Source: Verrucomicrobiota bacterium | GTDB taxonomy: Bacteria > Verrucomicrobiota > Verrucomicrobiia > Limisphaerales > Fontisphaeraceae | Direction: 5' to 3' | NCBI GenBank assembly: GCA_037139415.1 | Contig: JBAXGN010000055.1 | Location: 1 to 40,091 of the forward strand | DNA: 40,091 nucleotides | In this document: one piece after another, positions 34,901 through 40,091 of the stretch | Numbering within the stretch: position 1 is the stretch's first letter | Layout of the letters: each line of letters begins with the position of its first letter | Notes under the pieces: generated by a model | The model's database searches: none | Told to the model about the DNA's origin: nothing | The model's input: the letters and a program-made list of their open reading frames with translations, nothing else | Translations under genes and position numbers: made by a program

Positions 34901-37614
34901 CGGGCAACGACGCGGTTAATTGGGAGCAGCACAATCCGTACCTGATGAAGCTCATTCCCGATCAGGTGTCGTACAAGGTCGGCGACACCGCGACGATCCT
35001 GGTGAAGACCCCGTATGACGGCCCGGCGCTGGTGACGGTCGAGCGCGAAAAAGTCCTGCGGCATTTCACGGTGGACTTGAAAGGCACCGCGCCCGCCGTG
35101 CAAATCCCGCTCACGGAGGCCGACCTGCCCAATGTCTTCGTGTCCGTCACGTTGCTGCGCGGTTACGAGCGGACGCGCAAGCAGGTGAAGCTGCCGGAGT
35201 ATCGCCTCGGCTATTGCCAGTTGACGCTCGAACCGCTGACCCGGCTCCAGGTGAAAGTGGCTTCGGCCACCAGCGAATACCAGCCGCGGCAGACCGTGGC
35301 GGTTCACGCGGATGTGAAGGACGCGCAAGGCCAGCCGGTGGCGGACGCCGAAGTCACCTTGTACGCCGTGGACGAGGGCGTCTTGAGCCTGGCCGGCTTC
35401 GTGCTGCCGAATCCGCACGATTGTTTCTACTCGCAGCGGCCGCTGTCGGTGCAAACCAGCATCTCCTTGCCGAACCTGCTCCCGGAGAATCCGGACGCCG
35501 CGCGTTTCAGCAACAAGGGCTACTTGATCGGCGGGGGCGGCGAGGAAGCGGAACTCCGCAAGAAATTCCTCGCGTGCGCCTTTTGGAATGCGACGCTGCG
35601 CACGGATGCCGGTGGAAAAGTGACCGCCAGCTTTCCCGCGCCCGACGGCTTGACGCGCTACCGCATCGTGGCGGTGGTGCAGACGGCGAAGCATCAATTC
35701 GGCGCGGGCGAGGGCGCGTTTGCCATTCACAAGCCGTTAATGCTGCAACCGTCCCTCCCGCTGTTCGGCAGCCAGGGGGATTCCCTGACCGCGCGCGCCG
35801 TGGTGCAGAATGAATCCGATCGCGCGGGCGACGTGGAGGTGAGCCTGCAACTGGACGATAAAGCCGCCGCCGGCACGCGGCCCCTCGTGAAAAGCGTGCA
35901 CCTGGCCGCCCGCCAATCCGCCAAGGTGGAGTTCGACGTCACGCTGACCGGCGTGGGCGCCAGCCAATGGATTTGGCGCGCGCATTTCCAGGACCCGGCT
36001 TTGGCGTTCACGGACTCCGTGCAATCCACAATCCAAATCAGCGACCCGCGCCCGGTATTGCGCGAGGTGTTCTATGCGCGCATCACCGGCGCGGAAACGA
36101 ACCTGCTGGCGAAGGCCGATCCGCGCCTGCTGGACAGCCGGGGAACCGTGACCGTGCGCGTGAGCAACACCCGGCTGCTGGGTTTGGATGGCGCCGTCGA
36201 ACACCTGCTGCACTATCCGTACGGGTGCGTGGAGCAAACCACCTCCAGCCTGTTGCCCTGGCTCGCGCTGCGCGATCTGCCTGGCATGAGCCAGCGCCTG
36301 AAGCGCGGCAATTTGAACGCGGAGACCGCCATCATCCGCAGCATCAACCGCCTGCTATCCATGCAAACGGCCTCCGGCGGCCTTTCCTATTGGCCGGGCG
36401 GCGGCGAGGCGGACGCGTGGGGCAGCGCCTATGGCGCGATGGGCTTGCTGCTGGCCAAACAGGCGGGCTACGACGTGCCCAATGAACCATTGGAGCGGTT
36501 GCTCAAATTCCTGAGCGAACAATTGCGCGAGGCGGGCACGGCGTGGGAAGATCACGCGCTATCCGCCCGTTGCCTTGCGCTTTACGCGTTGGCGCTGGCC
36601 GATAAACCGGAACCCGCCTACGGCGCGCGGCTCTTTGAAAAGCGCAACACCCTTTCTGCGGAAAATCGGGCGCTGCTGGCGCTGGCCCTGGCCCGTGCCC
36701 ACGGTGGCGCGGACATGATCGAGGAACTGCTGAAAGTCCCGTCGGCCCCGCGCCGCGAGACGTTTTCCTGGTTCGGTTGCCTGGCGCGGGAACAAGCCAT
36801 CCAACTGATGGCCTGGTGCCAGCACGATCCCCGCGCCGCGCAGATCGAGACGCTGCTGGCGGAACTGTTGGCCGAAATGCAGGACGGCCATTGGGCCACC
36901 ACGCAAGGGAACGCGTGGTCCGTGCTCGCGCTGGCTGAATATGCGCGCCAGGTGGAGAAGACGCTCGCCCCGGTGTCCGGGGAACTCGTGTGCGGTGATG
37001 CGACGCGGCGCTTCACGACCACGGCGGCGGAAACCATCGTGCAGGAACAATTCGCCTGGACGCCGGCGGGCAGCCACGCGTTGACCCTGCGCAAAGCCGG
37101 CGCGCAAACGCTCTACGCCCTGACGACCATTGAAGTGCGCCTCAAAACCCTGGAACAACCGCGCCAGAACCACGGATTCAGCCTGGTCCGCACCTATTCG
37201 CTGCTGGATGACCTCGGCACGCCGCGTCCCTTTGCGAACGCCAAAGTCGGCGACCGCGTCCTCGTCACGCTCAATCTGGAAGTGCCGCAAGCCTCCCATT
37301 ACCTGGCGATTGAGGACCCGCTCCCGGCGATCCTGGAACCGGTCAACCCGAACTTCGTCACGCGCCAGACCGCCGTGCGCGGCACGCTGCAGAATGATTT
37401 TCAATGGTACGGCGACTTCCAGGAAATGAAGGCCGATCGCGTGCGGTACTTCCGCAACAACCTTTGGCCGGGCCAATTCAAAATTCAATACCTCGCCCGC
37501 GTGCGCGCGGCAGGCACCGTGATCGCCCCCTGCGCCAAAGTGGAAGAAATGTACCGCCCCAACCGCATGGGCCTCACCGAAGCCATCCAACTGAAAAGCA
37601 CCGGCTGGGAATAA
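31942..37614 (+). CDS. Bacterial alpha-2-macroglobulin with intact thioester motif
   Basis: A 1890-residue exported protease-trapping protein. The N-terminal signal peptide (MVKIWFVLCLAGLSASAGW) has no lipobox Cys, so it is probably soluble in the periplasm or secreted rather than a lipoprotein like E. coli YfhM. Family marks in order: macroglobulin repeats, FLFSDRPLYQPGETVYFKA (MG3, near residue 620), VTLYAVDEGVLSL, an A2M domain with FWNATLRTDAGGKVTASF, and the thioester GCVEQ with C1429 and Q1432, followed by the alpha/alpha barrel and a C-terminal receptor-binding-like domain. The start at 31942 is chosen at the signal peptide. The usual partner penicillin-binding protein 1C is absent. 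A hairpin repeat follows 15 nt after the stop. A role in defence against host or competitor proteases is inferred from the family. Confidence 0.95.
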   Translation: MKISRAGMVKIWFVLCLAGLSASAGWFGGGRESAPKVRLWLSTETWEPTSTLELRFEDPVVAEDAVGSVPRVSPLVVQPPLAGKFTWVSRSSGLFTPTECPQLGQAYRFRLQPGLRNVDGTALDVRLDVTLRTPDFALLGHAPESPSGNIAVLPTVTLQFNEDVNTNLAPRYLSFHNPKGGRVPAEVRCAASRWEGWFGGETRTWREGWPATNVVAMTAIRRGYPTAPPLPIGNRLVVYPARPLSVGEAWTLEVEKGLPTVDGKLRLAKSVSVILGDVQPFAATGVSARNFLNKRRELHLDFSKPVAGHAVISNTCAWIVITPARTNLEYELAGHRMVIRGDFELGTNYAVTVKAGLPAGEAQTLVKDVTETVAFEPLTPRVYLPAFSGHQLSGGRRDVEFLALNLDRVTVRAKRLDRQTLIHALRGYQSYFKRHGSVLNDEYADTPYREVDFNVVAGKTIYSRDITTGGALDHALPHRLSWDEILGKQKFGAVFLDAEGQRQQGNFRAVAGAQCLVQVTDLGLLWKHNGQEFAVWAFSYATGRPVSGATVELMTEENESLAQAVTDATGFARLPAKEGQWLLAQNGDDLHAEHLTDNQLNLPLYRLNLPYGYGPEPTRKAFLFSDRPLYQPGETVYFKAIVRDLPDGQPVLPINLKGVVNGYDSRGRRFVTTNVTVSALGALDLALVLPPAPLGTYRLDLVFTNEATFSHHFEVAEYQPNAFEVKIQHPPVFKPTDKVELPVTARYYHGTPLAKAKLRWLLEANDAGFSPEGFEEFQFIDSGYRWWRHNDRGEDQGSLSLQGEHDLTSQGVTLQPAFTLNPKQPQPRQARVTVEITDLNQQTVSREAGFTVHSSDFYLGVHETEQVWRSGEEHPLELIAVRGNGQPLEQPVAVSVKVIKLEWETVRVQGAGKATLFRNERRLRTIAEKSIATRVLRRAGAQWELPDAKAAPAPTLLIQEAGEYVLEYRARDAAGQDVLTRQDVQVTGNDAVNWEQHNPYLMKLIPDQVSYKVGDTATILVKTPYDGPALVTVEREKVLRHFTVDLKGTAPAVQIPLTEADLPNVFVSVTLLRGYERTRKQVKLPEYRLGYCQLTLEPLTRLQVKVASATSEYQPRQTVAVHADVKDAQGQPVADAEVTLYAVDEGVLSLAGFVLPNPHDCFYSQRPLSVQTSISLPNLLPENPDAARFSNKGYLIGGGGEEAELRKKFLACAFWNATLRTDAGGKVTASFPAPDGLTRYRIVAVVQTAKHQFGAGEGAFAIHKPLMLQPSLPLFGSQGDSLTARAVVQNESDRAGDVEVSLQLDDKAAAGTRPLVKSVHLAARQSAKVEFDVTLTGVGASQWIWRAHFQDPALAFTDSVQSTIQISDPRPVLREVFYARITGAETNLLAKADPRLLDSRGTVTVRVSNTRLLGLDGAVEHLLHYPYGCVEQTTSSLLPWLALRDLPGMSQRLKRGNLNAETAIIRSINRLLSMQTASGGLSYWPGGGEADAWGSAYGAMGLLLAKQAGYDVPNEPLERLLKFLSEQLREAGTAWEDHALSARCLALYALALADKPEPAYGARLFEKRNTLSAENRALLALALARAHGGADMIEELLKVPSAPRRETFSWFGCLAREQAIQLMAWCQHDPRAAQIETLLAELLAEMQDGHWATTQGNAWSVLALAEYARQVEKTLAPVSGELVCGDATRRFTTTAAETIVQEQFAWTPAGSHALTLRKAGAQTLYALTTIEVRLKTLEQPRQNHGFSLVRTYSLLDDLGTPRPFANAKVGDRVLVTLNLEVPQASHYLAIEDPLPAILEPVNPNFVTRQTAVRGTLQNDFQWYGDFQEMKADRVRYFRNNLWPGQFKIQYLARVRAAGTVIAPCAKVEEMYRPNRMGLTEAIQLKSTGWE

Positions 37615-37946
37615 GGGGCGTTTGCCCCCCGTAGGAGACGACGTAAGGAGTCTCTAATTTAATTAATGGAAACCCGCAACCATCCGGAATGTTTGAGTCT
37701 CGTTACCTCGACTACTACCAAGACATTGGCAAAGGGTCAGCCGCCGAAATCAAATGCGGCTTGTGTTTGTTCCGGGGGGGTTGGCCGCGGCGTGTGCTGC
37801 CAGCCAGGCGGGCAAATCTTCCGCAGCGGATATTTTCCATTGACCCAAGGGGCCTTTTAAAAGATGGTCAGCACCATGACGAAAAACTGGCACCCGAAAA
37901 CAATGAACGAATCGTTCGTTCAAGAACATTGTTCGGTAGCGGCAGT
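37615..37946. other. Intergenic region after the alpha-2-macroglobulin gene
   Basis: Begins with hairpin repeat copy 2. An open frame from 37689 continues into the next gene but has atypical composition. A minus-strand stretch near 37752-37860 reads LGQWKISAAEDLPAWLAAHAA, which looks protein-like and could be a gene remnant; it has no start or context. Confidence 0.3.
37621..37654 (+). repeat. Hairpin repeat, copy 2 (conserved loop, variable stem)
   Basis: CCCCCC-GTAG, then stem GAGAC (37635-37639), loop GACGTAAGGA (37640-37649), stem GTCTC (37650-37654). It lies just after the alpha-2-macroglobulin stop. Compared with copy 1 at 25920-25956, the loop matches at 9 of 10 positions and the stems differ at most positions but pair perfectly in each copy. 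Confidence 0.6.
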
Positions 37947-38462
37947 GTGAAGCTAGGATTGAAAACTCGATGGCTAGTTCTTCCCGTCGCACTGGGAATG
38001 ATCGTCCTTGTAATCGGGGCGGGGGTGAGACTGTGTGGAAGGCCGTCGCGCTCGCCATTGGTGATTCAATTTCTATGGCACACGAATTTCAATGACCCGA
38101 GGCTGCTTCCATGCGCCGTCTTCGCGGTGACGAATTCGAGCCACCACAAGATCACATGTAAACGCGCTTACCCTCAGGTTCGCCACGGCGGAATATGGTC
38201 AACGGTTGACTTGTATGGGCCACGGCCGATTATGTCTGACCTCGTCCAAGGTGAGGGGGAGTGCCTCATCGAACCTATTCCCCCTGGTAGAAGTGAGTCC
38301 TGGCGATTGCCGATTGTCTGGTCCCGCATTCCGGCCACAGCATTTGAACACTGTCTAGATCACTTTGGCGTCGTGACCTGGTTTACAAATTACTCCGCTG
38401 AACTGGTATTAACCAGAACCGAACCAGAGGTTTCACCGAACGCGGCTCTGCCGCATCGGTGA
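37947..38462 (+). CDS. Membrane-anchored hypothetical protein
   Basis: About 171 residues from GTG 37947, chosen because VKLGLKTRWLVLPVALGMIV is a plausible N-terminus with a single TM anchor; the frame extends upstream to 37689 but that part looks non-coding. After the anchor, a beta-rich domain opens SPLVIQFLWHTNFNDPRLLP and continues CAVFAVTNSSHHKITC, with IPPGRSESWRLPIVW later. This pattern (F-x-V-T-N ... PPG-x-S) is like small verrucomicrobial exported proteins with an immunoglobulin-like fold. No domain name can be given. It lies between two repeat-rich regions, which suggests a recently acquired or fast-evolving locus. Confidence 0.55.
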   Translation: MKLGLKTRWLVLPVALGMIVLVIGAGVRLCGRPSRSPLVIQFLWHTNFNDPRLLPCAVFAVTNSSHHKITCKRAYPQVRHGGIWSTVDLYGPRPIMSDLVQGEGECLIEPIPPGRSESWRLPIVWSRIPATAFEHCLDHFGVVTWFTNYSAELVLTRTEPEVSPNAALPHR

Positions 38463-38521
38463 ACTTACCGTTAGCCTCATAACAACGCCTTAAGGATTGC
38501 TCGGAAAGGCATTGCCTCAGC

Positions 38522-38880
38522 ACCTCTGGCACCCGCTGCGGGGTGCATCTCCTTTTCTGCGGTGGACCGCATGGGATGGCAGTGGCAGGGCCGAAGGCCC
38601 GCCATGTGATAGCCCGGGCTGAAGGCCCGGGAATACGTTCCCCGCAAATCGCCCCGCCCTGTAAGGGCGGCACCACCGTTGCGGGCGGCAATCATGGAAT
38701 TGAACATCCCTCCCTTTCAGGGCGGCGGCAACAGGGTGGTTCATCGTTTCCTTGGGGCTTCACCCCAAGCTATCACATCACGGGCTTTCAGCCCGGCGCT
38801 GTCTGTGCGGGGAACGGGGCATGACCTCCGGAAAGCCGCCCAATAAACCCAACTGCACCCCGGCAAGGGGTGCCAGAGGT
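38522..38880. repeat. 359-bp hairpin-array element with inverted terminal repeats
   Basis: Left end ACCTCTGGCACCC-GCTGC-GGGGTGC (38522-38546); the right end (38855-38880) read in reverse is ACCTCTGGCACCC-CTTGCC-GGGGTGC. Between them is a series of short GC-rich hairpins: GGGCCGAAGGCCC (38588), CCCGGGCTGAAGGCCCGGG (38613), GCCCTGTAAGGGC (38657), CTTGGGGCTTCACCCCAAG (38751) and CGGGCTTTCAGCCCG (38781). A GTGATAGC motif occurs inverted in the two halves. No transposase is inside. It fits a REP/MITE-like non-autonomous element; a clear target duplication is not seen. Confidence 0.7.
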
Positions 38881-39063
38881 TACTTTAATGCCTGCCGTTA
38901 AAGTTGAAAAAGGAGCTTGTTTGGCGATTTTTGAGGTCGGAGGCCGAATTTTTAGATAACTTGCTATGGGTAAGTGTGTTGCGGATGGTTAAGTCAGTGT
39001 TATTGGGGCCAAGGCATGTGTTTTTTTCAAAAAGCACATACTTTCTGCCGCTTGTGCCCAATT

Positions 39064-39091
39064 CCAGCTCCTGGCTCCCAGCTCCTATCTC
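39064..39091. repeat. Degenerate heptad repeat (CCAGCTC family) x4
   Basis: CCAGCTC-CTGGCTC-CCAGCTC-CTATCTC: four units in phase sharing C at position 1 and CTC at positions 5-7. The same family appears in opposite orientation at 39795-39815. Confidence 0.7.
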
Positions 39092-39197
39092 CTTCGCATG
39101 ATTTTTCTTCAAAAGTAATTTGTTCTCAATTTTTTCCACGTTCCATCCCCATTTTACCGGCCTTTTGCCTCTGAAAATATTTTTCAAACTTTTTTGA

Positions 39198-39222
39198 GGG
39201 TAGGACCGTATTTGTCCTACCC
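39198..39222. promoter_or_regulatory. Perfect hairpin upstream of the HTH gene, candidate operator
   Basis: GGGTAGGAC (39198-39206), loop CGTATTT, GTCCTACCC (39214-39222). Neither strand has a T-run after it, so it is not an intrinsic terminator. It lies 84 bp before the HTH start and may be an operator or a repeat unit. Confidence 0.45.
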
Positions 39223-39305
39223 CCCATGATACGCTGCTCCCCGAAATGATTGAATACACGAACATATTATACAAATAAAACGGGTGAATAACGAAAGACA
39301 CAACT

Positions 39306-39716
39306 ATGGAAAACAACGAAAAACAACAGCGTTTCATCGAACTTCGCACCAAAGGCTGGACCTATGCCCGCATTGCCGAGGAACTCGGCGTGCATCGCAA
39401 CACCATCCTTAACTGGAGCCGCCAATTCCAGTTCCAAATCCAAAACGCCCGGGTCATCGAGGATGAAGCCCTGGCTAATCAATACTTTGCCACCCGCGAG
39501 GCCCGCTGGAAAACCCTGGCCGACACCCTCCAGCGCGTGGTGACCGAAACCGAAAAGCGCGATCTCAGCACCGTTCCCACCGCCCAGCTCTTTGCGGTTG
39601 CTGCCGCCATCCGGCGCGAAATCCAGCGCGAGACCGTTCTCCCCACGTTCACGATGCCGGTGGCCCATATCCCCGCCTCGGAACTTCCAAGCGACGTGCA
39701 TGTCTGGCAGGTCTAA
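39306..39716 (+). CDS. Small helix-turn-helix protein (homeodomain-like)
   Basis: A 136-residue protein. Residues 8-36 (RFIELRTKGWTYARIAEELGV then HRNTILNWSR) form a resolvase/homeodomain-like HTH as in transposase and terminase small-subunit N-termini. The rest is mainly helical, with many Arg and Glu residues (VIEDEALANQYFATREARWK onward) and a Pro-rich tail ending VHVWQV. A DNA-binding role is well supported; whether it is a regulator, a phage terminase small subunit relative or a transposase fragment is not. It is isolated between repeat-rich regions and no phage genes are adjacent. Upstream spacing contains AACGAAAGACACAACT, a weak ribosome site. A tandem 11-bp repeat starts 13 nt after its stop. 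Confidence 0.72.
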   Translation: MENNEKQQRFIELRTKGWTYARIAEELGVHRNTILNWSRQFQFQIQNARVIEDEALANQYFATREARWKTLADTLQRVVTETEKRDLSTVPTAQLFAVAAAIRREIQRETVLPTFTMPVAHIPASELPSDVHVWQV

Positions 39717-39728
39717 AGGCCATTGTGC

Positions 39729-39757
39729 GCACAATTTTAGCACAATTTTAGCACAAT
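39729..39757. repeat. 11-bp tandem repeat after the HTH gene
   Basis: GCACAATTTTA occurs twice, followed by a partial third copy GCACAAT. The gene's 3' flank is the only visible context; it could be an iteron-like or slippage repeat. Confidence 0.8.
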
Positions 39758-39794
39758 CCATTTTCAGCTAACCTGTTTGCCATGTCCAGGTCCC

Positions 39795-39815
39795 GGAGCT
39801 GGGAGGCAGGAGCCA
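39795..39815. repeat. Heptad repeat (GGAGNNN) x3
   Basis: GGAGCTG-GGAGGCA-GGAGCCA. This is the opposite-strand version of the CCAGCTC family at 39064-39091. Confidence 0.65.
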
Positions 39816-39900
39816 CACGAATGCGGAGGGCGGAACCCGCGATTTCGGAATGCGGAATGAATCCAAAATACCCAACATGGCAAAAATTAGCGGGCAAAAT

Positions 39901-39928
39901 GACTGATGACTGGTTACTGATCACTGAT
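39901..39928. repeat. Heptad repeat (NACTGAT) x4
   Basis: GACTGAT-GACTGGT-TACTGAT-CACTGAT: four in-phase 7-nt units, variable at position 1 with one further change in the second unit. Confidence 0.8.
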
Positions 39929-40091
39929 CTTATTGCCGTGCGTTTTCCTCTGTGTTCCTCGTGCCTCTGTGGTTCATCTTCGGTTACATTTTTCCTCTGC
40001 AAAAGGAATTCCCAATTCTGGGTATGCACTTTATTCCCCTAACCCCCATCTGTTGTGGATGGGAACTTCGTGAGTGATCGGCCACCGACCA

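Larger units (their letters stand above)
38881..39305. other. AT-rich intergenic region upstream of the HTH gene
   Basis: No gene is supported; the open frame on the minus strand has non-coding composition. Markedly more AT-rich than the rest of the window. It contains heptad repeats (39064-39091) and a perfect 9-bp-stem hairpin (39198-39222). The HTH gene's promoter must lie after the hairpin, near 39255-39280, where TATTATACAAAT is -10-like. Confidence 0.45.
39717..40091. other. Terminal non-coding region with mixed short tandem repeats
   Basis: About 375 bp with no supported gene. It holds an 11-bp tandem repeat, three heptad families and a CCTCTGTG-type repeat (39947-39975, CCTCTGTGTT-CCTCGTG-CCTCTGTGGTT), each listed or discussed separately. 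Confidence 0.5.

Noticed and set aside
33808-35730. A 640-codon open frame antisense to the alpha-2-macroglobulin gene
   Set aside because: Its translation is Arg/His/Gln-rich without motifs, and the plus-strand frame has clear A2M domains; it is a by-product of GC-rich codon use.
39198-39222. Hairpin as an intrinsic terminator
   Set aside because: No T-run follows it on either strand; the nearby T-run lies on the wrong side.
38885-39352. 155-codon minus-strand frame in the AT-rich gap
   Set aside because: It spans repeats and the hairpin, overlaps the HTH gene start and has no protein-like pattern.

Overview
The window reads like a chromosome segment of a GC-rich, diderm, heterotrophic bacterium of the Verrucomicrobia/Planctomycetes type, most likely a Pedosphaera/Limisphaerales-like verrucomicrobium. 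The pointers are a DUF1549/DUF1553 protein, a DUF2723-TPR membrane glycosyltransferase, a PilV/PilW/PilX-like minor-pilin set, an alpha-2-macroglobulin, a GH78-type rhamnosidase, and many GC-rich dispersed hairpin repeats. This assignment rests on gene content read by eye; no rRNA or tRNA gene is present to confirm it.

Layout. 0.1-6 kb: a secreted GH78-like glycosidase converges on an MFS transporter plus Gfo/Idh/MocA oxidoreductase operon, which looks like a sugar-use locus. 6-8 kb: an HprK-like P-loop protein, LemA and a small conserved-looking protein. 8.1-12.1 kb: a translationally coupled operon of an ICMT-like methyltransferase, a ketoacyl synthase whose nucleophile Cys is replaced by Ser, and a membrane histidine kinase. 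12.2-15.1 kb: minor pilins on the minus strand. 15.5-22.6 kb: a 1362-residue DUF2723-TPR protein converging on an HpnN-like RND exporter, with a predicted small RNA between them. 23.2-27.6 kb: a HEAT protein, an M42 aminopeptidase, a small two-part protein and a DUF1549/1553 protein. 28-31.5 kb: a housekeeping operon ribBA-ribH-proB-mazG. 31.7-37.6 kb: a frameshifted small gene and a 1890-residue alpha-2-macroglobulin with an intact thioester motif. 37.6-40 kb: a repeat-rich accessory end with one membrane-anchored hypothetical protein and one HTH protein.

Most notable observations: (1) the same ~85-residue module lies in the periplasmic TM7-TM8 loop of the MFS transporter and in the soluble C-terminal part of the DUF2723 protein, two otherwise unrelated membrane proteins; (2) a promoter - two hairpins - CCTCC - strong terminator unit fits a ~75-nt sRNA; (3) two copies of an intergenic hairpin keep the same loop while all stem bases change in a compensated way; (4) heptanucleotide tandem repeats of several families sit in intergenic DNA; (5) a 359-bp element of nested hairpins has inverted terminal repeats.

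Limits: all homology calls are from motif recognition without database search. Many start codons are uncertain because Shine-Dalgarno sequences are weak throughout.
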